Below are positions 1 to 8,581 of a DNA stretch of 64,000 nt, in pieces (the stretch's first letter is position 1; every line of letters begins with the position of its first letter). Made by a program: the position numbers and the translations under genes. Below the pieces are notes generated by a model. It saw only the letters and a list, made by a program, of their open reading frames with translations. It was not told the DNA's origin and did not search any database. The stretch is from CAJXMH01 sp040220135 (lineage in GTDB: Bacteria; Bacteroidota; Bacteroidia; Flavobacteriales_E; Vicingaceae). The stretch lies in contig JAVJTT010000020.1 of NCBI GenBank assembly GCA_040220135.1, positions 372,001-436,000 of the forward strand, given 5' to 3'.

Positions 1-1
1 T

Positions 2-421
2 TACATTGATGATGTTTACGACAATGCCTTGGTTATCGGTCAGTTTTGTTACCGAGTGGAAGCCGTTCAAGGGCCAATGACCACCGACTTCCCTAACAAG
101 CTGAACTCGGCCACTTCATCTTCTAACGAAGTTTGTGTAACGCAAAAACCACTGTTTTATGTTCCAAATGCTTTTGCACCGGACGGCGTAAACAAAGTCT
201 TTAGTCCAAAAGGTCAATTCTTCGATTTCTCACTTTACGAAATGGTGATTTACAACCGTTGGGGAGAAGAAATCTTTAGAACTAGAGACATTAACAAAGG
301 TTGGGATGGAACCGTAAATGGGGAGCAAGCACAATTAGGTTCTTACGTCTACACTATCCGATTTGTAGATGCCGATGGTGAAGAACACCGAAGAAAAGGA
401 ACCGTAACCTTGATCCGGTAA
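2..421 (+). CDS. Gliding motility-associated C-terminal domain protein, C-terminal part (5' end outside window)
   Basis: The frame is open from base 2, so the TTG at 29 is not the true start; this is the last 139 residues of a longer protein. The C-terminal segment, from YVPNAFAPDG through YNRWGE, GWDG and YVYTI to the end, is the CHU_C/type B sorting domain that directs Bacteroidota proteins out through the type IX secretion system. Upstream residues look like the end of an Ig-like or fibronectin-type repeat (FCYRVEAV). By family, such proteins are large secreted or surface adhesins, proteases or repeat proteins; the function of this one cannot be told from the tail. A good intrinsic terminator follows. 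Confidence 0.88.
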   Translation, partial: YIDDVYDNALVIGQFCYRVEAVQGPMTTDFPNKLNSATSSSNEVCVTQKPLFYVPNAFAPDGVNKVFSPKGQFFDFSLYEMVIYNRWGEEIFRTRDINKGWDGTVNGEQAQLGSYVYTIRFVDADGEEHRRKGTVTLIR

Positions 422-446
422 AACACATCCTTTTATGAATACCGAA

Positions 447-473
447 GGGCCTCGCATTTTGCGGGGCCTTTTT
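447..473 (+). terminator. Intrinsic terminator after the CHU_C gene
   Basis: Stem GGCCTCGC (448-455) pairs with GCGGGGCC (461-468) around a 5-nt loop, with one G-T pair, followed by five T residues. It separates the secreted protein from guaB. Confidence 0.85.
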
Positions 474-485
474 GCATTAATTAAC

Positions 486-516
486 TGTGGGGAAAGGGGC
501 ATAATGTTTATTTTTG
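486..516 (+). promoter_or_regulatory. Predicted guaB promoter
   Basis: TATTTTTG at 509-516 is a perfect match to the Bacteroidota -7 element TAnnTTTG. The -33 region (TGTGG near 486-490) is only a weak match to TTTG. The box lies 21 nt before the ATG at 538, giving a leader of about 15 nt, and it argues against the in-frame TTG at 514, which is inside the promoter. Confidence 0.65.
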
Positions 517-537
517 CGCATCTTAAAAAAAGCTTTC

Positions 538-2016
538 ATGAGCGATCATAATTCTACTCAACGTTTCTTGCCTGAAGGCCTAACCTACGACGACGTTTTA
601 ATGGTTCCGGCCTATTCTGAAGTGATGCCTCGAGAGGTAGACATCAGTACTCAATTCACTAAAAACATACGCCTTAATACGCCCATCGTTTCTGCGGCGA
701 TGGATACCGTTACCGAATCTGCTCTGGCTATTGCCATTGCCGGTGAAGGAGGAATAGGGGTATTGCACAAAAACATGAGTATTGAGCGTCAGGCGGCCGA
801 AGTGCGAAAGGTAAAGCGATCAGAAAGTGGCATGATCCAAGATCCCATTACTTTAAGGGAAGGAGCCTCGGTTGCGGATGCCTTAAAACTGATGAAAGAA
901 AATAGCATCGGTGGGATTCCGGTGGTAGACGACAAACATATCTTAAAAGGAATTGTGACAAACCGCGATTTGCGGTTTCAAAAGAATATGAATGAAAAGG
1001 TAGATCAGGTAATGACTAAAGAAAACATCATTACCACTACCAAAGAAACCGGTTTGGGAGAAGCAGAAGAGATTTTGCAAGATTACAAGATTGAAAAACT
1101 TCCGGTGGTTGATGAAAACAATAAATTGATCGGACTGATCACTTTCCGAGACATTATCAAACTGAGAGAGCGCCCAAATGCCTGTAAAGATGAATTTGGT
1201 CGTTTGCGCGTGGCAGCTGCTGTAGGTGTTACCGGTGATGTAATGGAGCGTATTTCAGCTTTAGTTGAGGTGGGCGTGGATGCCGTGGTGATTGATACCG
1301 CTCACGGTCATTCAAAAGGCGTATTAGAAACTTTAAAGCGCGTTAAAGACAAATTCAAGAAACTTGATATTGTGGTTGGCAACATTGCTACCAAAGAGGC
1401 AGCTTTAGCTTTGGCTGAAGCCGGAGCCGATGCCATAAAAGTAGGAATTGGTCCAGGTTCTATTTGTACTACTCGGGTAATTGCCGGGGTGGGGGTGCCG
1501 CAATTTTCTGCTGTAATGATGGTGGCTGATGCGTTAAAAGGAAGCGGAGTTCCGGTAATTGCAGACGGTGGTTTGCGGTTTACCGGAGATGTGGTGAAAG
1601 CCATTGCCGCAGGAGCAGATACAGCAATGGCTGGTTCACTTTTTGCCGGGGTAGAAGAGTCTCCCGGGGAAACCATTATTTACGAAGGAAGAAAATTTAA
1701 AGCCTATCGAGGAATGGGATCTTTGGAAGCCATGCAAAAAGGCTCTAAGGATCGATATTTCCAAGATATGGAAGACGATATTAAAAAATTGGTTCCTGAA
1801 GGAATAAGCGGAAGGGTTCCTTTTAAGGGCTCTTTGTCTGAAGTCATCTATCAAATGATTGGAGGTATAAGAGCCGGAATGGGTTACTGTGGTTGCAGTA
1901 CCATCGAAAAACTGAAGAATGATTCCACCTTTATCAAGATAACGAATGCGGGAATCAGAGAAAGTCACCCACACGATGTTTCTGTTACCCGAGAAGCTCC
2001 TAACTATAGCCGTTAA
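538..2016 (+). CDS. guaB: Inosine-5'-monophosphate dehydrogenase
   Basis: This enzyme oxidises IMP to XMP with NAD+, the committed step of GMP synthesis, in the cytosol. The protein is 492 aa, normal for the family. The N-terminal half of the catalytic barrel (LTYDDVLMVPAYS) is followed by a tandem CBS (Bateman) insert at about residues 95-210, then the catalytic loop GPGSICTTR with the nucleophilic Cys, the DGGLR phosphate-binding segment and the MGSLEAM flap. I chose the ATG at 538 (MSDHNSTQ) because the upstream TTG lies in the -7 box. It is followed 19 nt later by the parvulin gene on the same strand. Identification is secure. Confidence 0.97.
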   Translation: MSDHNSTQRFLPEGLTYDDVLMVPAYSEVMPREVDISTQFTKNIRLNTPIVSAAMDTVTESALAIAIAGEGGIGVLHKNMSIERQAAEVRKVKRSESGMIQDPITLREGASVADALKLMKENSIGGIPVVDDKHILKGIVTNRDLRFQKNMNEKVDQVMTKENIITTTKETGLGEAEEILQDYKIEKLPVVDENNKLIGLITFRDIIKLRERPNACKDEFGRLRVAAAVGVTGDVMERISALVEVGVDAVVIDTAHGHSKGVLETLKRVKDKFKKLDIVVGNIATKEAALALAEAGADAIKVGIGPGSICTTRVIAGVGVPQFSAVMMVADALKGSGVPVIADGGLRFTGDVVKAIAAGADTAMAGSLFAGVEESPGETIIYEGRKFKAYRGMGSLEAMQKGSKDRYFQDMEDDIKKLVPEGISGRVPFKGSLSEVIYQMIGGIRAGMGYCGCSTIEKLKNDSTFIKITNAGIRESHPHDVSVTREAPNYSR

Positions 2017-2035
2017 ACTTAATTATCTCTATACC

Positions 2036-3982
2036 ATGAAAAAATCAATAATCTGGATCTTAGGCTTGATGCTTGTTTCTAATTTTCAAGCCTTGGCTCA
2101 AGAAAAGCAAGTATTCATCGATTTTGGTGATGAAGAAATTACAAAAGCTGACTTTAAGCGGGTTTATTTGAAAAATAACAGTGGTGATATGGTCACCAAA
2201 AGCTCTGTGGAAGAGTACCTTGACCTTTACCTTAATTTCAAGTTGAAAGTGAAGGAAGCAGAAGCTCGAGGTTTAGATACAGTAAGTTCTTTTGTTAATG
2301 AACTTAAAGGGTACCGAAAGCAATTGGCCCAGCCTTACCTATCTGCAGATGGAGTGATGGAAGATTTAAAGAAAGAAGCTTACCAGCGATTGCAAGAAGA
2401 AGTAAGAGCGAGCCATATTTTGATTGCTGCCCAAAACGAAGACAGCCCTGAAGATACCTTAAAGGCTTACAAGAAGGCCCTAAAGGTGAAAGAAATGCTA
2501 GAGAAAGGTGAGAATTTTGAAAAGGTAGCCAAACAATATTCTGATGATCCATCAGCTGAAAAGAACGGAGGAGACCTCGGCTATTTTACCGCCTTTTACA
2601 TGGTGTATCCTTTTGAGTCGGCGGCCTACAATACCAAAGAAGGTGAGGTTTCAGAAATTGTAAAGACGCGTTTTGGCTATCATGTTTTGAAAATAATGGA
2701 TCGTCGACCGGCAAGTGGAAACATGAAAGCTGCGCACATCTTAATTTCAAGTGATCCCGAATTGTCTAAAACCGATGATCCTGAAGCAAAAATCAGGGAG
2801 ATATACGAAAAACTTGAGAGTGGAGAATCTTTCGAAACGCTAGCTCGTCAGTTTTCTGATGATTTAAAGTCGGCTGAACGGGGTGGGCAACTGCCAACCT
2901 TCGGTATCGGAAGAATGGTAAAGCCATTTGAAGATGCGGCTTTTGCGTTAGAAACTGATGGAGATTATTCGGAACCCTTTCAAACCCAATACGGTTGGCA
3001 CATTGTAAAGCGAATTTCAAAAGATGAGATTGGCGCTTATGATGAAGTTGAAACAGAGTTGAGTCAAAGAGTAAAAAAGGACTCTCGTTCCAATTTAACC
3101 GAAGGAGCTTTGATCAAGAAAATCAAGAAGGATTACGGTTTTACCGAAAAGTTAAAAGAAAGAGATGATTTTTACGACTTGATTGATACAGCCTATTTCA
3201 ATGGAAACTGGTCTGCCGATCAGGCTTCAAAATTGAAAAAGACCATTTTTACCATCGGCGATCAAGAAGTTACACAGCAAGATTTTGCTAAATATCTAGA
3301 AAGTAGCATGCGAGCGAGAAAGCCGATAGACCAAAGAGTTTTGGTGAACAATCGCTATAAAAGGTTTAAAAGACAGCAGCTTTTAGATTACAAAGACTCT
3401 AAGCTAGAAGAAGAAGAGCCGGAGTTTAAAGCGCTTATGGAAGAGTATCACGATGGAATCTTGCTATTTAACCTAACGGATGAATTGGTTTGGAGCAAAG
3501 CGGTTGAAGACAGCGCCGGTTTAGCCAAGTTTTACGAGAACAACAAGGAGAATTATCGTTGGGAGCAAAGAGTTGATGCGGTCGTTTATTCTGCCTTGAA
3601 TGAAAAACTGGTGAACAAAACAAAGAAATTGATCAAGGATGGACTTCAAGCAGATTCTATTCAAAAATTGATGAACGAAGATTCCCAGTTGAATTTAAAG
3701 TATGAGACTAAAAAGTACGAAAAGGGAGATCACGACATTGTCGATCAAATTGAATGGAAGAAAGGCGTTTCAAAAACGATTGAAAAGAACAACCGAATTT
3801 ACTTTGTTGAGGTGAAAGAGGTTTTAGTGCCAACTTACAAAACTTTGGAAGATGCCCGTGGAATAATCGCTTCTGATTATCAGAACCATTTGGAAAAAGA
3901 GTGGGTAAAATCACTGCGAGAAAAATATGATTACACGGTAAACCAAGAATTATTGAAAGAGCTTAAAGCAGAACTGGAGTAG
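2036..3982 (+). CDS. Periplasmic peptidyl-prolyl isomerase with two parvulin (PpiC) domains
   Basis: Predicted periplasmic chaperone of the SurA/PpiD type, 648 aa. It has a signal peptide (MKKSIIWILG... ending ALAQ), an N-terminal helical region, PpiC domain 1 at about residues 124-222 (RASHIL, GGDLGYF, RFGYHVLKI) and PpiC domain 2 at about 231-340 (AAHILIS, GWHIVK), then a long charged helical C-terminal part. The start at 2036 fits the signal peptide; an upstream ATG would place guaB-overlapping residues in front of it. By family it helps outer-membrane proteins fold and isomerises X-Pro bonds. It is the first of three consecutive genes of this type. Confidence 0.9.
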   Translation: MKKSIIWILGLMLVSNFQALAQEKQVFIDFGDEEITKADFKRVYLKNNSGDMVTKSSVEEYLDLYLNFKLKVKEAEARGLDTVSSFVNELKGYRKQLAQPYLSADGVMEDLKKEAYQRLQEEVRASHILIAAQNEDSPEDTLKAYKKALKVKEMLEKGENFEKVAKQYSDDPSAEKNGGDLGYFTAFYMVYPFESAAYNTKEGEVSEIVKTRFGYHVLKIMDRRPASGNMKAAHILISSDPELSKTDDPEAKIREIYEKLESGESFETLARQFSDDLKSAERGGQLPTFGIGRMVKPFEDAAFALETDGDYSEPFQTQYGWHIVKRISKDEIGAYDEVETELSQRVKKDSRSNLTEGALIKKIKKDYGFTEKLKERDDFYDLIDTAYFNGNWSADQASKLKKTIFTIGDQEVTQQDFAKYLESSMRARKPIDQRVLVNNRYKRFKRQQLLDYKDSKLEEEEPEFKALMEEYHDGILLFNLTDELVWSKAVEDSAGLAKFYENNKENYRWEQRVDAVVYSALNEKLVNKTKKLIKDGLQADSIQKLMNEDSQLNLKYETKKYEKGDHDIVDQIEWKKGVSKTIEKNNRIYFVEVKEVLVPTYKTLEDARGIIASDYQNHLEKEWVKSLREKYDYTVNQELLKELKAELE

Positions 3983-3986
3983 ATTT

Positions 3987-4832
3987 TTGAAGCATTCAAA
4001 ACTCTATATGATCGGATTGTGCTGTAGCTTTTTAGCTGCATGCCAGTGGTTTAATGGTCAATCGAACGAGGGGGCTGTTGCACGTGTTGGTGATCATGTG
4101 CTCTACCAAACAGAGCTAGAAGGATTAACAAATGGCGAAAGCCCCGAAGACAGCAGCCGAATTGTTGAGTCTTACATTGACAACTGGATCAAAGAAGAGC
4201 TATTAATTCAAAAAGCAGAGCTAAATCTTAGCGAAAAGCAATTAGATTTTGAGAAGCAATTAGAGAATTATCGAAACTCACTGGTGATCTACGCCTACGA
4301 AAACTTACTGATCAAGCAGAAGCTAGACACCAATGTAGCCTATTCTAAAATTCAAGACTACTACCAAGAAAACAAAGGGAACTTTGAGTTGAAAGAGCCC
4401 ATCTTTAGAGCTCGCTATCTTGATTTTTTGAATTCAGCACCCAATCAAGATAGCCTTAAAATTTGGTTTACTTCAGAGGGAAGTCTGGCTCATCAAAAAA
4501 TGAATGACTATTGTCAGCGTTTTACTCGCAGCTGTCAATTGGATTCAGTTTTATGGATTCCATTTAGTGATTGGAAAGAAATCCTTCCCCTGGATACAAA
4601 CAGGCAATTTACTCCCTTGCAAATTGGCTTTAATGAGTATGTAGACTCAAATCGAACGGTTTGGGTAAAAGTGGATCAAAAAATTGAAGCTGGAGAAGCT
4701 GCGCCGGTAAAGTATGTAGCATCTCAAATAAAGAGTATAATTTTAAATCGCAGAAGGTTGAAACTGATAGCCAATGTGAAGCAAGAAATTTATGAAGAAG
4801 CAACACTTAAGCAAAAATATGAGATCTATTAA
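3987..4832 (+). CDS. Predicted lipoprotein, degenerate SurA/parvulin-like partner
   Basis: A 281-aa protein from a TTG start that gives a basic N-terminus (MKHSK) before a hydrophobic stretch and a lipobox LAAC; an ATG at 4008 would lose the charges. The beginning AVARVGDHVLYQTEL resembles the N-terminal SurA segment (compare VVGDEIATKYEL in the next gene), and the rest is helical and charged, but no intact PpiC domain is visible. It starts 4 nt after the previous stop and ends inside the next gene. I infer a non-catalytic, membrane-anchored chaperone partner of the two neighbouring isomerases. The exact function is not known. Confidence 0.75.
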   Translation: MKHSKLYMIGLCCSFLAACQWFNGQSNEGAVARVGDHVLYQTELEGLTNGESPEDSSRIVESYIDNWIKEELLIQKAELNLSEKQLDFEKQLENYRNSLVIYAYENLLIKQKLDTNVAYSKIQDYYQENKGNFELKEPIFRARYLDFLNSAPNQDSLKIWFTSEGSLAHQKMNDYCQRFTRSCQLDSVLWIPFSDWKEILPLDTNRQFTPLQIGFNEYVDSNRTVWVKVDQKIEAGEAAPVKYVASQIKSIILNRRRLKLIANVKQEIYEEATLKQKYEIY

Positions 4833-6174
4833 GCTTATCATTCTATCGGCCCTAGTGTCTTTCGCTGCCTATTCATACGGTCAAAAAGCGGTGGTGCTCG
4901 ATAAAGTAATTGGCGTTGTGGGCGATGAAATCGCCACCAAATACGAATTAGAGAATCAATTTACTTCTATGGTAGCCCAAGGCATGGAAGTAACCGACAA
5001 TTCGCGTTGTCAGATTTTTGAAGACATTTTGTTTGCTAAAATGCTTCTTAATCAGGCTAGATTAGATAGTATAGAAGTATCAGAGGCACAGATTGAAGGT
5101 GAGATGGATCGCCGAATGCGCTATTATATTGGTATGATGGGGTCTGAAGAAGCGGTAGAGAAGTATTACAAAAAGACCATCAGTCAGTTGAAAGATGACC
5201 TTAGGCCTTCCATGCGCGAACAAATGTTGATTCAAGGTATGCGTGGCGAGATTACTGCAGATGTAAAAGTAACTCCAGCTGAGGTAGAGGAGTATTTTAA
5301 TAGTATTCCTGAGGATAGCCTACCCTTGATTAATGCAGAGGTGGAAATGGCTCAAATTGTGGCACATGCTCCTACCTCTAGAGAGTCGATAAAAGCGGTG
5401 AAAGATAAATTAAGAGAATACAAACAAAGGGTAGAAGAGGGAGAACGTTTTTCTACTTTGGCAGTCTTGTATTCGGAAGATCCCGGTTCTGCTGAGAAGG
5501 GCGGAGAAATTGGCTTTGTAGGCAAAGCAGAAGTTGCCCCCGAATTTGGAGCCGCTGCCTTTCAATTGAAATCCGGCCAAGTTTCACCGATCATCAAAAC
5601 AGATTTTGGTTATCATATCATTCAAATGATAGAGCGAAGAGGAACCAAAGTAAATGTTAGGCACATATTGATGAAACCCAAACTAGATGCGAAAGCCATG
5701 AATAAGGCCAAGCAAAAGTTAGACAGTGTAGCCAAGATGATTCAAAAAGATTCATTAGACTTTGGCGAAGCTGCCCGTCAATTTTCTGAAGATGAAAACA
5801 CCAAAAAGAATGGAGGAATCATCGTAAATCCGGCTACCGCTTCTTCCATGACCCCCATGGATGACTTGGACCCGGCCTTGTTTTTTGTAATTGATAAACT
5901 TGAGGAAGGCGAAATTTCAAAACCAGTAGAATTGCAAGATCCGAGGGGAAAACCCGGCTATCGATTAATTAAGCTGGTGAAACGAACCACGCCACACCGG
6001 GCCAACATGAAAGACGATTACCAAAAGATCAAGCAGGCGGCTTTAGCAGAAAAAGAACAAAAAGTTTTGCAAGAATGGGTGGGTAAAACCATGCAAGAAA
6101 CATATTTGAAACTAGATAAAAAATATACCGATGGTTGTGAATTTATGCAGCCATGGATAGAAAATACACAATAG
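4819..6174 (+). CDS. SurA-type periplasmic chaperone and peptidyl-prolyl isomerase
   Basis: Protein of 451 aa with signal peptide (MRSIKLIILSALVSFAAYSYGQ), a SurA N-terminal domain (DKVIGVVGDEIATKYEL), and two PpiC domains at about residues 170-275 and 285-390, marked by AQIVAHA, GGEIGFVG, FGYHIIQMIERR and VRHILMKP. It is close to E. coli SurA in length and arrangement. The ATG at 4819 overlaps the preceding stop by 14 nt and gives the better signal peptide than the ATG at 4792. By family it escorts beta-barrel proteins to the BAM complex. The next gene, moxR, begins 5 nt after its stop. Confidence 0.92.
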   Translation: MRSIKLIILSALVSFAAYSYGQKAVVLDKVIGVVGDEIATKYELENQFTSMVAQGMEVTDNSRCQIFEDILFAKMLLNQARLDSIEVSEAQIEGEMDRRMRYYIGMMGSEEAVEKYYKKTISQLKDDLRPSMREQMLIQGMRGEITADVKVTPAEVEEYFNSIPEDSLPLINAEVEMAQIVAHAPTSRESIKAVKDKLREYKQRVEEGERFSTLAVLYSEDPGSAEKGGEIGFVGKAEVAPEFGAAAFQLKSGQVSPIIKTDFGYHIIQMIERRGTKVNVRHILMKPKLDAKAMNKAKQKLDSVAKMIQKDSLDFGEAARQFSEDENTKKNGGIIVNPATASSMTPMDDLDPALFFVIDKLEEGEISKPVELQDPRGKPGYRLIKLVKRTTPHRANMKDDYQKIKQAALAEKEQKVLQEWVGKTMQETYLKLDKKYTDGCEFMQPWIENTQ

Positions 6175-6179
6175 AGACT

Positions 6180-7163
6180 ATGGGAAAGCCAAATTATGCT
6201 TCAGATAAAGAAGCCGTAGATGCCTTAGTAAAGAAGTATGAGCAGCTTAATGCAGAGATTGGAAAAGTAATCGTAGGTCAAGAAGCGGTAGTAAAAAACC
6301 TATTGATCTCCATCTTTTCTAACGGGCATTGTTTGCTGGTGGGAGTTCCCGGCTTAGCCAAAACCTTATTAGTGAATACCATTTCAGAAGTTTTAGGCCT
6401 AAGTTTTAACCGAATTCAATTTACTCCGGATCTAATGCCTTCTGATATAGTGGGTTCAGAAATACTAGATGAAAACAGAAACTTTAAGTTTATTCAGGGG
6501 CCCCTTTTCTCGAACTTGATCCTAGCAGACGAAATTAACCGTACACCCCCTAAAACCCAGTCGGCACTGCTAGAGTCAATGCAAGAAAAGATGATCACCA
6601 CCGGCGGTAAAACCTATCAGTTGCCAAAACCCTTTTTTGTTTTGGCCACCCAAAACCCCATAGAGCAAGAAGGGACTTATCCCTTGCCGGAAGCCCAGTT
6701 AGACCGATTTATGTTTAACATTTGGCTTGACTACCCTTCGCTTGAAGAAGAACTAAATATTGTAAAAGCCACCACCACTGATTTTAATCCTTCAGTAGAT
6801 AAGGTCATGGACGGAGAAGAAATTATCTTTTTCCAAGAATTGGTGCGTAAGATACCGGTACCGGATAATGTATTGCAGTATGCGGTAAAACTTGCTACCA
6901 AAACAAGACCTAACACTAAACATGCCACCCAAATGGTAAATGATTACCTAAGTTGGGGTGCGGGGCCTAGAGCTTCGCAGTATTTAATTGTAGGGGCAAA
7001 ATGCCACGCTGCCATTAGTGGAAAGTATTCACCGGATATTGAAGATGTGAAAGCGGTTGCAGAACCTATTTTAAGACATCGAATTGTAAGAAACTACAAG
7101 GCCGAAGCCGAAGGCTTTACGTTAGAAAAGATTATTTCAACTCTGGTTCAGGAGGAGGGCTAG
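6180..7163 (+). CDS. MoxR family AAA+ ATPase
   Basis: A 327-aa AAA+ ATPase of the MoxR family. Walker A is GVPGLAKT (about residues 55-62), Walker B LILADEIN (113-120), followed by the sensor 1 segment ATQNPIEQEGTYPLPEAQLDRF. MoxR ATPases act in the cytosol as chaperones that help assemble or metallate partner complexes, often VWA-domain proteins; no VWA gene follows here. I chose the ATG at 6180 because it follows the previous stop by 5 nt; the ATG at 6153 would overlap it. Its last 32 nt overlap the convergent gene on the minus strand. Confidence 0.92.
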   Translation: MGKPNYASDKEAVDALVKKYEQLNAEIGKVIVGQEAVVKNLLISIFSNGHCLLVGVPGLAKTLLVNTISEVLGLSFNRIQFTPDLMPSDIVGSEILDENRNFKFIQGPLFSNLILADEINRTPPKTQSALLESMQEKMITTGGKTYQLPKPFFVLATQNPIEQEGTYPLPEAQLDRFMFNIWLDYPSLEEELNIVKATTTDFNPSVDKVMDGEEIIFFQELVRKIPVPDNVLQYAVKLATKTRPNTKHATQMVNDYLSWGAGPRASQYLIVGAKCHAAISGKYSPDIEDVKAVAEPILRHRIVRNYKAEAEGFTLEKIISTLVQEEG

Positions 7164-8076
7164 TCCGCTTAGGATCATAGACGTCGGGTTCGTTCAAGAT
7201 TTCATCTTTGTCAACCTTAAAGTCTCTCTTTTTTTTCTGTAATCCCTTGTCTACATCAACATCTGAATGGAGCCGCCAATGGTTTCCTTCCCATTTGTAG
7301 GCATCAAAGGAAAAGTCAGCTCCATAGTATTCATAAACTCCCTTTAAATTGGGTGATGAGGGTGATAAATGATCAAATATAATCCAGTCTAGATCTTTAT
7401 TGTAAGAGAGCTTCATTCTATTCTGATCTCCATATCTAAACATAATTCTTCTTGCTCGGTTTAAGGTATTGCTTTTAAAAATCTCCGCACCGAAGGAGAT
7501 TGATCCATCTCGCTTAATCTCAAGAACGTCTATTAATTTTTGATTGATTAAACGATCTTTTCCGTCCCATCCCAGTAAAGTGTAATAGGTTATTAGCTTG
7601 CTCTCTTTTTGAATAATTTCATAATACAGTGCCCCCGGCCAAGACTGGGTATCATAAACGCTAGTTTCTGAAATACTGCTATCTGAAGTCAAACTTTCTA
7701 GTTCCACTAAATTTACTTCACCTTCTTGCTTCACTAAAGCAAAACATTCATAATCGTATGTTCCGTTAGTATAGGGGATCATCCAATTAAAAAGTCGAAG
7801 ATTTGAATCAGCCGAAGTTAGTACCCCTAAGCTTTTTACATTCTTGAAGGGGTGAGAAAAGGCGCCCTCTTGTTTTAAAACCTCTTGTAAAACACTTTTA
7901 AGGGTTTGGTTAAATTGTTTGCGTTCTTGATCTATCGAGGCATTTAAAACCCCAAAGCACAATTCTTCTATTTGATCTTCTTTAAAATCAGTTGACTGGG
8001 CACTTGCAGAGATGTACAAAAAGCTACAAAGTGAAAGGAGAAGAAGCGGCTGTTTAATTTTTTTCAAAGTCATCAT
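7132..8076 (-). CDS. Secreted protein of unknown function
   Basis: A 314-aa protein with a clear signal peptide (LKKIKQPLLLLSLCSFLYISASAQ). I recognise no domain; the body is mixed alpha/beta with motifs such as ALYYEIIQKE and YYTLLGWDGKDR that recur in Bacteroidota secreted proteins of unknown role, and the tail is proline-rich. The start could be either of two adjacent ATGs (8076 or 8073). It lies 51 nt downstream of the ferredoxin gene on the same strand, so the two may be co-transcribed. Its stop lies inside moxR, giving a 32-nt tail-to-tail overlap. Confidence 0.8.
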   Translation of the reverse strand: MMTLKKIKQPLLLLSLCSFLYISASAQSTDFKEDQIEELCFGVLNASIDQERKQFNQTLKSVLQEVLKQEGAFSHPFKNVKSLGVLTSADSNLRLFNWMIPYTNGTYDYECFALVKQEGEVNLVELESLTSDSSISETSVYDTQSWPGALYYEIIQKESKLITYYTLLGWDGKDRLINQKLIDVLEIKRDGSISFGAEIFKSNTLNRARRIMFRYGDQNRMKLSYNKDLDWIIFDHLSPSSPNLKGVYEYYGADFSFDAYKWEGNHWRLHSDVDVDKGLQKKKRDFKVDKDEILNEPDVYDPKRTSPPPEPELK

Positions 8077-8127
8077 GGCTTGTTACCCAAGATAACAAAT
8101 TTTAAACCAATTTATTTTCCAATAAGA

Positions 8128-8475
8128 TTAAAGGTGTAGCGATTCTTTTTTAGAAAGTAGTTCTTCTTCAGTTTCCCGCACATCAGGATCATCTACGCAG
8201 CAATCAACTGGACAAACGGCAGCACACTGCGGTTCATCATGAAAACCTACACATTCGGTACATTTATCTGGAACAATGTAGTAGTAGTCTAAACTAATCG
8301 GCTCTTGTTCTGTGTCGGCATCAACTTTATCGCCGTTTTTTCTTTCCACTTCGCCGCTTACACCGGTTCCGTCAGAAAATCTCCATTCTTCTCCGCCCTC
8401 ATATATTGCATTGTTGGGGCATTCGGGCTCACATGCTCCACAATTGATGCATTCATCAGTAATGATAATTGCCAT
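8128..8475 (-). CDS. Dicluster 4Fe-4S ferredoxin
   Basis: A 115-aa ferredoxin that should carry two [4Fe-4S] clusters. The first motif is C9xxC12xxC15xxxC19P; the second is C72xxC75 with a longer spacer to C84xxxC88P and further Cys at 92-93. An acidic insert of about 45 residues separates the two halves, typical of the Bacteroidota/Chromatium-type ferredoxins. It transfers electrons in the cytosol; the partner enzyme is not evident. It is divergent from the acyl-CoA reductase gene, sharing a 106-nt intergenic region. Confidence 0.93.
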   Translation of the reverse strand: MAIIITDECINCGACEPECPNNAIYEGGEEWRFSDGTGVSGEVERKNGDKVDADTEQEPISLDYYYIVPDKCTECVGFHDEPQCAAVCPVDCCVDDPDVRETEEELLSKKESLHL

Positions 8476-8477
8476 GT

Positions 8478-8504
8478 TTGGTCTGTTTTAAGTTTGTACT
8501 TTCG
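8478..8504 (+). promoter_or_regulatory. Possible promoter for the acyl-CoA reductase gene
   Basis: TTG at 8478-8480 and TACTTTCG at 8497-8504 (one mismatch to TAnnTTTG) are spaced by 16 nt, slightly short for Bacteroidota. The call is tentative. Confidence 0.35.
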
Positions 8505-8526
8505 CGAAATAAACCGAATTCAGAAG

Positions 8527-8557
8527 AACTTTGTTCGGTTTTGTTGAACACAAAGTT
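8527..8557. repeat. Imperfect inverted repeat in the ferredoxin/LuxC intergenic region
   Basis: AACTTTGTTC (8527-8536) and GAACACAAAGTT (8546-8557) are inverted copies with a 2-nt insertion in the right arm and a 9-nt loop. It would lie in the 5' leader of the acyl-CoA reductase mRNA or act as an operator. There is no T-tract, so it is unlikely to be a terminator. Confidence 0.5.
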
Positions 8558-8581
8558 AGGACATCCCGATTAGATAGCCGT

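Noticed and set aside
8305..8547. An 80-codon plus-strand frame across the ferredoxin gene and its upstream region
   Set aside because: Antisense to the conserved ferredoxin Cys motifs, with no supporting features of its own.
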